Shown here one piece after another: positions 8,299-15,121 of a stretch of DNA of 15,245 nucleotides. Every line of letters starts with the position of its first letter. Position 1 is the stretch's first letter. The notes beneath the pieces were generated by a model, which was given only the letters and a program-made list of their open reading frames with translations, did no database searches and was not told the DNA's origin. Position numbers and translations under genes: made by a program. The DNA comes from ANME-2 cluster archaeon (GTDB taxonomy: Archaea; Halobacteriota; Methanosarcinia; Methanosarcinales; Methanocomedenaceae), in the NCBI GenBank assembly GCA_023544605.1, contig JAMJFQ010000042.1, positions 1 to 15,245 of the forward strand, in the 5' to 3' direction.

Positions 8299-9309
8299 AT
8301 GAGAACGGTAAGACTTTCTATTATGGGTTTCGGGGCTGTTGGGCAAGGTGTGGCCCGGGCAATTTTACAGAAAAAGGATTATTTGTCCACTATGGACATC
8401 GAACCGATAGTTGTGGGTATTTCTGATAGGGGCGGCGCATGTGTCGAGGCAGGTGGTGTGGATCTTGAAGCTGCAATTGAGCGAAAACAAAAGACCGGTT
8501 CGGTTGCCGCGTCAGACCTTACGGCTCTTGATGTGATAAAAGATATTGATCATGATATTATGGTAGACGCCACTCCAACCAATATCGAGGACGGAGAACC
8601 CGGGTATACGTATATGCTGGAAGCATTCAGGCACGGTAGGCATGTAGTGACCTCCAATAAAGGTCCTCTTGCCCTCAAATATAGCATGCTTTGTGACGAG
8701 GCAGATAAGAACGGCGTCAAGTTCAGGTTTGAAGCTACAGTGGGTGGAGCAATGCCCATACTGAACCTTGCCCAGGACGCGCTGGCAGGGAACAGTGTCA
8801 TGAGCATAGAAGGCATTTTGAACGGTACCTGTAACTATATACTCAGTCGCATGACCGAGGAAGGACTATCGTATAAGCACGTACTTGGAGAGGCCCAGGA
8901 ACTGGGCATTGCAGAGACCGACCCATCCTATGATGTTGAAGGTATTGATACTGCATGTAAACTGGTCATACTTGCGAATTCAATTTTTGGTATGGATGTG
9001 ACCTACGACGACGTTGACATCACTGGTATAACCAAGATCACACCAGAATCCCTTTCGCTGGCAGGTGCTGAGGGGATGGTAATAAAACTCATTGGTGAAG
9101 TGCGTGATGGAAATGATGGCATAATAAGGGTTGCGCCAAAACTGGTCCCAAAAAACCACCCACTGGCAGTGGGGGGTACATTGAACGTCGCCCTACTCAG
9201 GACAGATATGGCAGGTCCTATCTGTGTAAAAGGGAAGGGTGCAGGGTCCATTGAGACTGCCAGTGCTATATTGAGCGATATCATTGCCATATGCAAGAAC
9301 AGGTGCTAA
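8299..9309 (+). CDS. hom: Homoserine dehydrogenase
   Basis: This 336-residue enzyme catalyses NAD(P)-dependent reduction of aspartate semialdehyde to homoserine, the branch point to threonine and methionine. The Rossmann nucleotide site is MGFGAVGQG (residues 9-17). Catalytic-region residues match the known enzyme: K121 in TSNKGPLA, the NGTCNYILSRM block (175-185), and E206, D217 and K221 in AETDPSYDVEGIDTACK, with the same spacing as E208, D219 and K223 of the yeast enzyme. The protein stops after the catalytic domain, so the C-terminal ACT domain of many bacterial enzymes is absent and is supplied by the gene just upstream. The ribosome site ggtga overlaps the end of the ACT gene (stop at 8292-8294), favouring translational coupling to ATG 8299. 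Confidence 0.96.
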   Translation: MRTVRLSIMGFGAVGQGVARAILQKKDYLSTMDIEPIVVGISDRGGACVEAGGVDLEAAIERKQKTGSVAASDLTALDVIKDIDHDIMVDATPTNIEDGEPGYTYMLEAFRHGRHVVTSNKGPLALKYSMLCDEADKNGVKFRFEATVGGAMPILNLAQDALAGNSVMSIEGILNGTCNYILSRMTEEGLSYKHVLGEAQELGIAETDPSYDVEGIDTACKLVILANSIFGMDVTYDDVDITGITKITPESLSLAGAEGMVIKLIGEVRDGNDGIIRVAPKLVPKNHPLAVGGTLNVALLRTDMAGPICVKGKGAGSIETASAILSDIIAICKNRC

Positions 9310-9350
9310 GACCTGTGGTTCCAATGTTTTGTGATACAGAGGTGGCTCAC

Positions 9351-9836
9351 ATGTCAGGTTATTTGAAACGGGTAAGGATCATTGCGGATTTCCAGTTCGG
9401 TCGCGGTGCAGGTAAGGCTATTTTCCCAGATGGGTCTGAGTTCTTGATGTCCAGAACAAAAAGGGTTCGACAAATTACTTTTAACAGTGAGCGTATCGCC
9501 ACGGTCCGCGCCAGGGATGGGCTGTTGACATTGAGTATGGACGGGGCTGCTCGCCTTCATAGCTTCCTGAAGGCACCATCATCAAGAGTAGTGGTTATGT
9601 CCGATGCAGTACCGTTTGTGCGGGAAGGGAAAACCGCTTTTGCCAGGCATGTTATTGAGGCGGACCCTTTAATCAGGGCAAGTGATGAAGTGCTGGTTGT
9701 GGATGAGGATGATACCCTTCATGCAACGGGACAGGCAGCACTCAGTGCAGGAGAGATGCTGGAATTTGAGAGAGGCGCTGCGGTAGTGGTACGAAGCGGT
9801 GCAGGTAAGGCAGATAAAACAGGGGCAGTAGAATAG
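9351..9836 (+). CDS. PUA-domain protein
   Basis: This 161-residue protein starts at ATG 9351, chosen because a strong Shine-Dalgarno (agaggtgg, 9338-9345) lies 5 bases before it. The longer frame from 9291 would overlap hom and lacks such a site. Residues about 79-151 form a PUA RNA-binding domain (SSRVVVMSDAVPFVREGKTA, then DEVLVVDEDD, then GAAVVVRSGAGK). The N-terminal 75 residues (YLKRVRIIADFQFGRGAGKAIF) resemble the pre-PUA part found in the C-terminal region of archaeosine tRNA-guanine transglycosylases. No catalytic domain is present, so I infer a stand-alone RNA-binding protein that may assist tRNA or rRNA modification. It follows hom by 41 bases on the same strand and may share its transcript, with no obvious metabolic link. 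Confidence 0.82.
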   Translation: MSGYLKRVRIIADFQFGRGAGKAIFPDGSEFLMSRTKRVRQITFNSERIATVRARDGLLTLSMDGAARLHSFLKAPSSRVVVMSDAVPFVREGKTAFARHVIEADPLIRASDEVLVVDEDDTLHATGQAALSAGEMLEFERGAAVVVRSGAGKADKTGAVE

Positions 9837-9854
9837 TGTGTGGTGGATTTTAAC

Positions 9855-10364
9855 CTATACATTGACGACAAATTCACAAACGTCGTCTCCATTACACATC
9901 TTTTCGGGGTGAATGAAGGTGGCTTTATGATTGATGGCCTGTATGGTACCTCTAAAATAGTTTTTGCACACCACATTGCTTGGCACCACACCCACCAGTA
10001 CGTCATTGAACGGACATGCATGCATCCTGAGGGAAGCAGTGTTTCTATTTTTCGATAATATCTCGGCGTTTATACCATTTAGTAAACATATCATTTCCAT
10101 GGGTTCGAGGCAGGATCTGGCATCATCAGCTTTGATGTCAAGGGTGTCCTTCAACTGGTTGCAGTCCTCCTTTCCGACCTCGTAACAGGTATCCTCAAGC
10201 ACGGGAAGTGTTTGGGACTGGAACCTGTCCATCAACCTGGTCATAGCCTTTAATAATATCCTATTATTCAGGAGACTTCCTTTCCAATTTGACTTGGATG
10301 GAATGCTTATAAGTTTCCATGATCTTGCGAATTTATCTCGCTGGTCAGTAGTTCTAAAGGACAT
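9855..10364 (-). CDS. Cysteine-rich V4R/ATC-hydrolase-like protein
   Basis: This 169-residue soluble protein has eight cysteines (60, 68, 85, 93, 117, 133, 157, 163). The C-terminal third has the pattern HACPFNDVLVGVVPSNVVCKNYFRGT, continuing to EKMCNGDDVCEFVV. The C-x-GD-x-x-CEF ending is typical of the V4R and L-2-amino-thiazoline-4-carboxylate hydrolase-like families, several of which are small-molecule or metal/redox sensors rather than enzymes. The N-terminal 50 residues are basic and helical (RTTDQRDKFARSWKLI). I cannot choose between sensor and enzyme. It is the third gene of a unit with an Lrp-type regulator and a small membrane protein; its start lies 18 bases after the membrane gene's stop and has a good ribosome site (cgaggatca) just before ATG 10364. 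A sensory or effector role for the operon is inference. Confidence 0.65.
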   Translation of the reverse strand: MSFRTTDQRDKFARSWKLISIPSKSNWKGSLLNNRILLKAMTRLMDRFQSQTLPVLEDTCYEVGKEDCNQLKDTLDIKADDARSCLEPMEMICLLNGINAEILSKNRNTASLRMHACPFNDVLVGVVPSNVVCKNYFRGTIQAINHKATFIHPEKMCNGDDVCEFVVNV

Positions 10365-10382
10365 TGTGTGATCCTCGTTATT

Positions 10383-10661
10383 TTATGACTTCAATGCTGA
10401 ATAGAGCATTATCAAGATCCCGGGGATCTCGATAATCAGAGCGATGGTGCGGGCTATATCCTTTGTCATATCAGGCAGCAGGACACTGGCAAGCACATCA
10501 AAATTGCTGCCGAATATAAGGATAAATAATCCGATGCTCAAAATTAACAGGTTTTTTTGTTTTGTTTTTTCGTACGCTTCATATATGAACAATACGAATG
10601 CTCCGCCCAACAGATATACAATAACTGTGAGGATAAGGACAGTTTCAATGCCAAATATCAT
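10383..10661 (-). CDS. Small three-helix membrane protein
   Basis: This 92-residue protein has three hydrophobic segments at about residues 4-27 (IETVLILTVIVYLLGGAFVL), 36-60 (KNLLILSIGLFILIFGSN) and 70-90 (ARTIALIIEIPGILIMLYSA). They are joined by a short positively charged loop (YEKTKQKN). It resembles the roughly 90-residue archaeal membrane proteins often encoded beside winged-helix or Lrp-type regulators (DUF7521-like), but that assignment is tentative. The start ATG (10661-10659) overlaps the stop of the upstream regulator by four bases (ATGA), so the two are translationally coupled and probably work together. No catalytic or metal-binding residues stand out; the only polar intramembrane features are glycine, serine and tyrosine. 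Confidence 0.75.
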   Translation of the reverse strand: MIFGIETVLILTVIVYLLGGAFVLFIYEAYEKTKQKNLLILSIGLFILIFGSNFDVLASVLLPDMTKDIARTIALIIEIPGILIMLYSALKS

Positions 10662-11131
10662 ACGATTTTTCCCTCCTTTATCAGGATATTACAGGCTTCT
10701 TCTTTATGCCGTTTTGTGGTTATGAGCGTGCTGGACTCCAGCACACCATCTATTCCATTTATGACATGTAATACGTTATTTTTAAGAGAGTTTATGTCAA
10801 AGGTCCGAACCTTCAGGAACAGGTCGTAGGGTTCAAGCAGTTCATGTATCTCAAGGATGTCCTCGATAGTTTCCAGTTTATTAATGATGTTGATCCTGCG
10901 ATTTGAATCGATATTTATTCCAATAAATGTGGTGAGATGCAGATCTATCTTGGAGGGATCTGTTATGATGGTAAATTTTTCGATCACCCCTTCGGATTCA
11001 AGATTTTTTATACGTTTGTGGATGGTGGATGTAGCTACATTCAATTCTTTTGCGAGATCTGTGCTATGCATGCGGCCATCCACGGAAAGAAATTTTAGAA
11101 TAGAAATATCCAGCTTGTCCATATCCAACAT
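10658..11131 (-). CDS. Lrp/AsnC family transcriptional regulator
   Basis: The N-terminal winged helix-turn-helix reads MDKLDISILKFLSVDGRMHS, then DLAKELNVATSTIHKRIKNLES and the wing EGVIEKFTIITD. The C-terminal ligand-binding RAM/ACT-like half includes TTFIGINID, then LETIEDILEIHELLEPYDLFLKVR and NGIDGVLESSTLI. It should bind DNA as dimers or octamers and respond to an amino acid or other small molecule. The open frame extends to 11197, but the first 20 residues look non-coding. ATGs at 11137, 11131 and 11122 are candidates; the TATA box at about 11147-11160 puts leaderless transcription near 11130, so I chose 11131 (157 residues). The stop overlaps the start of the membrane protein gene. It is divergent from pdxS across a region with inverted repeats. 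Confidence 0.9.
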   Translation of the reverse strand: MLDMDKLDISILKFLSVDGRMHSTDLAKELNVATSTIHKRIKNLESEGVIEKFTIITDPSKIDLHLTTFIGINIDSNRRINIINKLETIEDILEIHELLEPYDLFLKVRTFDINSLKNNVLHVINGIDGVLESSTLITTKRHKEEACNILIKEGKIV

Positions 11132-11146
11132 GAACATTGTGAAGTG

Positions 11147-11168
11147 ATATAATATAAAAATTTCGCTA
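11147..11168 (-). promoter_or_regulatory. BRE/TATA promoter of the Lrp operon
   Basis: Read on the - strand, gcgaaa is followed by tttttatattatat, a good archaeal BRE plus TATA box centred near 11155. Initiation about 25 bases downstream would fall at about 11130, almost on the ATG at 11131, with no Shine-Dalgarno in between. A leaderless transcript is therefore likely. Confidence 0.5.
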
Positions 11169-11182
11169 TATAACTCCAAACA

Positions 11183-11197
11183 CGAAATGTTTGTCAC
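11183..11197. promoter_or_regulatory. Inverted repeat upstream of the Lrp promoter
   Basis: AAACA-cgaaa-TGTTT is a perfect inverted repeat with 5-base arms and a 5-base spacer, 15 bases in all. That is the size of a single Lrp/AsnC dimer site. It lies just upstream of the BRE/TATA of the lrp gene, so autoregulation is a reasonable inference. Short arms in A/T-rich DNA can arise by chance. Confidence 0.35.
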
Positions 11198-11289
11198 GAT
11201 TTTTCAATTTAAAGACTATTATTTTCGGGGCATTAATGTATTGAACTGGGCTCTATATTTGATATTTTTCATAAGAAGAATAATTTATT

Positions 11290-11306
11290 ATCAATTATGT
11301 ATTGAT
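11290..11306. promoter_or_regulatory. Inverted repeat in the lrp-pdxS gap
   Basis: ATCAAT-tatgt-ATTGAT is a perfect inverted repeat with 6-base arms and a 5-base spacer. Its centre is about 108 bases, or 10 helical turns, from the centre of the repeat at 11183-11197. It could be a second operator for the same regulator, although the half-sites differ in sequence. Confidence 0.3.
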
Positions 11307-11449
11307 CCACCTGAATGAACCTCATACTTTTCTTCTCTGTGAAATAATGCGAAGTATTTTTACTGTTCGTGAAGTAAGTACCATCTTGCTGTCTAACCAG
11401 AAATAAAGATAATAAACATGAATGTTATTTAGATTGCAGGTTGATTCAA

Positions 11450-12346
11450 ATGGAACTTGAAAAATTACGACATGGTACTGAACTGTTAAAGCGCGGCTTT
11501 GCTAAAATGCAAAAGGGCGGGGTGATCATGGACGTCACTACACCCGAGGAGGCTCATATCGCAGAAGATGCGGGGGCTGTTGCCGTGATGGCGCTGCATA
11601 TGGTCCCGTCCGACATCAGGAAGACCGGCGGCGTGGCCCGGATGGCTGACCCACAAATAGTTGCCGAGATCATTGATTCTGTTACCATCCCGGTGATGGC
11701 CAAGGCACGTATCGGCCATTTTGTGGAAGCTGAGATATTAGAGTCGCTTGGTGCAGATATGATAGATGAGTCCGAGGTGCTGACCCCGGCGGATGTTAAA
11801 TACCATATTGATAAACGCAACTTTACCATTCCTTTCGTGTGCGGTGCCAGGGACCTGGGCGAGGCGCTGCGCAGGATACATGAAGGTGCGGCCATGATAC
11901 GTACTAAGGGTGAAGCAGGTACCGGGGACGTGGCTGAGGCCGTGCGGCACATGCGCCAGATAAATGAGCAGATAGGGAGGTTGAAGGGTCTTGATCTGCA
12001 GGATATGGAACGAGTGGCCCGGGAGATAGAGGCGCCCATAGAACTTGTGCTGGAGACTGCCGGGATGCAGCGCCTGCCTGTAGTGAACTTTGCTGCGGGG
12101 GGTATTGCCACACCGGCAGATGCAGCCCTGATGATGAAGCTGGGTTGTGACGGGATTTTCGTGGGCAGCGGTATCTTCAAGGCCGGGAAGCCAACTATCA
12201 TGGCATCGGCAATAGTGGAGGCCGTGAATAATTTTGATAGACCTGAGGTGCTGGCCGAGATCTCAAAGGGCCTGGGCGAGCAGATGAAAGGTATCAGTTT
12301 TAGCAGCATTCCTAAAGAGGAGATACTGCAGACCCGCGGGTGGTAG
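11450..12346 (+). CDS. pdxS: Pyridoxal 5'-phosphate synthase subunit PdxS
   Basis: This 298-residue (beta/alpha)8-barrel synthase makes PLP from a pentose phosphate, glyceraldehyde 3-phosphate and ammonia. From the ATG at 11450, D28 (in GVIMDVTTPEEA), K85 (in PVMAKARIGHFVEAE) and K153 (in IRTKGEAGTGDVAEAV) correspond to D24, K81 and K149 of the Bacillus enzyme; the two lysines shuttle the covalent intermediates. The phosphate-binding GGIATPADAALMMKLGCDGIFVGSGIF and the C-terminal RGW tail are present. The length is typical. The TTG at 11441 is in frame, but ATG 11450, with a partial site (ggttgat) upstream, is preferred. The glutaminase partner PdxT is not beside it and must lie elsewhere. 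It is divergent from the Lrp-type regulator and ends in a hairpin and T-tract terminator. Confidence 0.97.
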   Translation: MELEKLRHGTELLKRGFAKMQKGGVIMDVTTPEEAHIAEDAGAVAVMALHMVPSDIRKTGGVARMADPQIVAEIIDSVTIPVMAKARIGHFVEAEILESLGADMIDESEVLTPADVKYHIDKRNFTIPFVCGARDLGEALRRIHEGAAMIRTKGEAGTGDVAEAVRHMRQINEQIGRLKGLDLQDMERVAREIEAPIELVLETAGMQRLPVVNFAAGGIATPADAALMMKLGCDGIFVGSGIFKAGKPTIMASAIVEAVNNFDRPEVLAEISKGLGEQMKGISFSSIPKEEILQTRGW

Positions 12347-12377
12347 GGAGCTTTCGCGGGATTTTTTTCTTTTTTTT
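12333..12377 (+). terminator. Hairpin plus T-tract terminator of pdxS
   Basis: CCCGCG (12333-12338) pairs perfectly with CGCGGG (12355-12360) across a 16-base loop that includes the pdxS stop codon. It is followed at once by a run of seven T, one C and eight T (12362-12377). T-tracts alone terminate archaeal transcription; the hairpin adds a bacterial-looking feature. Confidence 0.65.
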
Positions 12378-12503
12378 AGAGGATGAACAATATCAGTGCC
12401 GGATTTGAAAATGGATATTTTAGCAATCACGAACCATATGCTGGAAGCATGAGGCATCGGGGTGATGCTCGGAATTTACCGTCGATGAAAAAGTAAGATT
12501 ATT

Positions 12504-12977
12504 TTACAACATCCCTAAGATCTGTAAAAGCAGGGCCAATAAAAAGGCTATAATGATACCAATAATTGCACCGATTATAGGTAAGAATATTCCGGCCGCA
12601 TAGTTCCATCTTGTATCTTTTTGTGCCGACGCCTCAAGTTCATCTGACAGGGCCAATTTTGGCATGAACATATGAAAACCGTGGATCATGATGATAAACG
12701 GCACGATAAATATTCCAAACAATATCATCGGGTTTATCCCGGCTGAGCACATCTCCACAAATCCCAATGAAAGACCGCCGGTAAATATTGCCTCTCTATG
12801 GCTGAACCGGTAGGTTCGAAGTACCCGGAACCAGAACAAATAAGCCATGACATAAATAGGCGTGGTGAATAATATCTCTTGAAAGAGGGTCACGTCAGCA
12901 TCCAGAGGATTAAAAGGGAAGTTTATCAGTTCATCGATATCGGCAAAGAACCATCCAATGAGAATAAATCTTACCAT
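12504..12977 (-). CDS. Uncharacterised multi-pass membrane protein
   Basis: This 157-residue protein has hydrophobic segments at about 34-50, 64-80, 84-105 and 126-156, plus a partly hydrophobic N-terminus (MVRFILIGWFFADIDELINF). The soluble loop between the last two is acidic (ALSDELEASAQKDTRWNY). Conserved-looking polar positions inside or beside helices include E75 and C77 (GFVEMCSAG) and H99/H102 (MIHGFHMFMP), but I do not recognise the family and will not name a function. The last helix is a glycine/isoleucine-rich hairpin. An in-frame TAA lies 15 bases before the ATG at 12977 and no Shine-Dalgarno is present, so the start is either leaderless or the N-terminus is truncated. It is divergent from another small membrane protein gene at 13051. 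Confidence 0.6.
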   Translation of the reverse strand: MVRFILIGWFFADIDELINFPFNPLDADVTLFQEILFTTPIYVMAYLFWFRVLRTYRFSHREAIFTGGLSLGFVEMCSAGINPMILFGIFIVPFIIMIHGFHMFMPKLALSDELEASAQKDTRWNYAAGIFLPIIGAIIGIIIAFLLALLLQILGML

Positions 12978-13050
12978 TAAAGAAAAAGGTATTTAGGAGC
13001 TATCAAACGAAACTTCTCCTTAGCTTCTTCCCTCTCATAAGGAGTTCAAA

Positions 13051-13404
13051 GTGATCCTTTCGTTATTGATCGTAGTATATGTGACAATGAGTTTAGTCAT
13101 ACGGCTTGAAATACTACCGGGCCTGCTTTTGCAATTGACCATATGGTTGATGTATGCAGCCCTGTTTTGGCTTCTGTACCGGCATATAAAAAAGTCAGGG
13201 GAATCACCATCACCAGAGACCATAAAACTTCACCGGCCGGTAAAATTAACAAAACTGGTCATCCTCTCGTTGATATTTACGTTTGCGTCTACATTTTTCA
13301 CTGCAGCGGGTGTCGGTATGGTAATAATGGCCTTGATGTGGTTCGGCGGAGGCGCGCTGGGAATATTTCTCCTTGTGCGTTCCATCAGGGATCTATTTAC
13401 GTAA
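13051..13404 (+). CDS. Uncharacterised small membrane protein (GTG start)
   Basis: This 117-residue protein has about four hydrophobic segments: residues 2-18, 21-43, 67-86 and 86-110. The first two form one hairpin. The last two are joined around AAGVGM and end in a glycine-rich FGGGALGIFLLV. A charged, proline-containing loop (HIKKSGESPSPETIKLHRPVK) separates the two hairpins, which suggests a cytoplasmic linker. The start is GTG 13051, supported by a clear ribosome site, AAGGAG at 13039-13044, 6 bases upstream. I do not recognise the family. It ends 13 bases from the stop of the convergent acyl-CoA synthetase and is transcribed away from the neighbouring membrane protein gene. Confidence 0.7.
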   Translation: MILSLLIVVYVTMSLVIRLEILPGLLLQLTIWLMYAALFWLLYRHIKKSGESPSPETIKLHRPVKLTKLVILSLIFTFASTFFTAAGVGMVIMALMWFGGGALGIFLLVRSIRDLFT

Positions 13405-13417
13405 AGAGACCATAACT

Positions 13418-15121
13418 TCACCTTTGCCACAAGCCTTTTTCCTCAAGTTCCTTGATCACATCCCTCTTTTTCTCAAACTCACTCGTCCTGAGATCTTTAC
13501 GCTTGATCTTGCCGCTTATGGTCTTTGGCAATTCTTCGACAAATTCAATCTCCCTGGGATACTTATAGGGAGCAGTAATCTGTTTGACATACTGCTGGAT
13601 ATCCCTGATGAGTTCCCCGGAAGGTTCAAAACCCTCCCTCAGGACAACAAAAACCTTTACAATCTCACCCCTTACAGCATCAGGGCTCGGAATCATCGCA
13701 CTTTCAAGTACTGACTCATGGGAATCAACCACACTCTCAACCTCGAACGGACCTATCCTGTACCCAGAACTTATGCACACATCGTCCATCCTTGAGTCAA
13801 ACCATATATATCCAGCCTCATCCATCGATGCAATGTCTCCGGTTAAATACCAGTTCCCGACAAAGCATTCAGTCGTTTTTTCTGGTTTGTTATGATATCC
13901 TTTGAACAGCATGGGATGGTCCCTGGCAACAGCGATGATCCCTCGCTCGCCTGAGGGTACCTGCTCACCAGTGTCAGGGTCCACGATCGCACCCTTAACC
14001 CCGGGCGTGAACCGTCCCATGGACCCTGGGTTGAGATCCATTCCAGGCAAATTGCAGGCAATAACACATGTTTCTGTCTGCCCGTAACCTTCTCTCACAG
14101 GTATGCCGAATTTCTCAAAAAAGAACCTTATGATACCGGGTGTACAGGGCTCCCCTGCCGTTAGAATGACCTTCAGATCTGACAGGTCGTATCGTTGGTC
14201 AGCATCTTTGATTGCCGCCATGGCCCTGAGTTCCGTGGGAGTCATACAGGCCCGTTTTATCTTCCACGTATCAAGGAGTTCGAACCATTTTTCGGGATCA
14301 AACCTGCCTGAGTAATGGAAGTTGGCAGCGCCGCCATTTATTATAGCTCCATAGGGCGCCCAGTACCATTTTGCCCATCCTGGTTCAGTGGTTGCCCAGC
14401 ACAGTTCATCAGACTGCGTATCCCACCAGTAATACCTGTTCAGCCTGTCGAAACAATACATCAATGAGTGTGTATGCAGCACCCCTTTCGGTGCGCCCGT
14501 GGTGCCTGAAGTGTAGTTGATAGCTAAAGCATCGTTTGCCCCGATCTTTTCAAGTTCCAGGTCTCTTGACGCCCGGATCATTTCCTGTTGGAAGTCTCTC
14601 CACCCTTTCCTCCTTCCTTCATCCCTTCCATCTCTCTCCTCTTCTCTCTGACCTGAAAAGAACAGGTTATCGATCGGGAGCATATCTTTAATCGCATCCA
14701 CTTCATCAGCAACAGTGGGGTCACTGGTTACCAGGGCTTTAACGTCAGCATCCTTGCACCTGTATTCAATATCTCCCCTCCTGAGCATGATTGTACCAGG
14801 GACAACAACACCGCCTATGGCCCAGATTCCAATGCTTACAGTATAGACATCTGTCCCCCTGGGGAGTATTACTAAAACCCTGTCCCCTTTTTGAATGCCC
14901 GAACGCTTCAGCACATTGCCAAATTGCATAGCATTATCCCATACCTCCCGATATGCAGCCTTCTCAACCCTGCCATCAGGATGCTCGGTAATAACCATCA
15001 GCTTAGTCCTGTTTTGCGCCCACCTTCCGATAACGTCAACAAAATTGTAGTCCGCGGGTACATCCCATGTGAAACGCTTTATCTCTTCTTCGTAATCGAA
15101 GCTGGAAGTCTCTTTCCCCAT
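13418..15121 (-). CDS. Acyl-CoA synthetase (AMP-forming), MACS/acetyl type
   Basis: This 567-residue adenylate-forming enzyme activates a short- or branched-chain carboxylate with ATP and CoA. The P-loop YTSGTTGAPKGV is at residues 203-214, the A5 motif EGYGQTE at 344-350, and the ribose-binding aspartate D429 in WYLTGD. The hinge region is FDSRMDD (441-447), followed by GYRIGPFEVES and the C-terminal catalytic lysine K538 in KTISGKIKR. It is most like the medium-chain acyl-CoA synthetases of Methanosarcinales; the substrate cannot be read from sequence. Residues about 157-175 form an unusual, highly charged loop (GQREEERDGRDEGRRKGW) in a region that is usually shorter. GGGAG lies about 8 bases before ATG 15121. 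No acyl-CoA pathway partners are in the window. Confidence 0.93.
   Translation of the reverse strand: MGKETSSFDYEEEIKRFTWDVPADYNFVDVIGRWAQNRTKLMVITEHPDGRVEKAAYREVWDNAMQFGNVLKRSGIQKGDRVLVILPRGTDVYTVSIGIWAIGGVVVPGTIMLRRGDIEYRCKDADVKALVTSDPTVADEVDAIKDMLPIDNLFFSGQREEERDGRDEGRRKGWRDFQQEMIRASRDLELEKIGANDALAINYTSGTTGAPKGVLHTHSLMYCFDRLNRYYWWDTQSDELCWATTEPGWAKWYWAPYGAIINGGAANFHYSGRFDPEKWFELLDTWKIKRACMTPTELRAMAAIKDADQRYDLSDLKVILTAGEPCTPGIIRFFFEKFGIPVREGYGQTETCVIACNLPGMDLNPGSMGRFTPGVKGAIVDPDTGEQVPSGERGIIAVARDHPMLFKGYHNKPEKTTECFVGNWYLTGDIASMDEAGYIWFDSRMDDVCISSGYRIGPFEVESVVDSHESVLESAMIPSPDAVRGEIVKVFVVLREGFEPSGELIRDIQQYVKQITAPYKYPREIEFVEELPKTISGKIKRKDLRTSEFEKKRDVIKELEEKGLWQR
14595..14649. repeat. Polypyrimidine/polypurine tract inside the synthetase gene
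   Basis: The + strand is pyrimidine apart from three adenines over about 55 bases, made of C/T runs such as tttcctccttccttc and tctctctcctcttctctct. On the coding strand this gives GAR and AGR codons, which produce the acidic/basic loop of the synthetase. The composition is simple-sequence-like and may have grown by slippage. Confidence 0.6.

Noticed and set aside
9291..9350. Longer N-terminus for the PUA protein from an ATG at 9291
   Set aside because: It would overlap the end of hom and has no ribosome site, whereas the ATG at 9351 has a strong agaggtgg 5 bases upstream and matches where the recognisable protein begins.
11132..11197. Longer N-terminus for the Lrp-type regulator
   Set aside because: The extra residues do not resemble the family and would be encoded by the promoter itself (BRE/TATA at 11147-11168).
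11411..11429. Imperfect palindrome aataaacat/gaatgttatt before pdxS as a further operator
   Set aside because: One arm carries an extra base, and the region is A/T-rich, so it is not distinguishable from chance. It is not listed as a feature.
11554..12309. A 251-codon frame antisense to pdxS
   Set aside because: It is a shadow of the pdxS codon pattern. The alanine/serine/isoleucine-rich translation has no domain signature and no ribosome site was seen.
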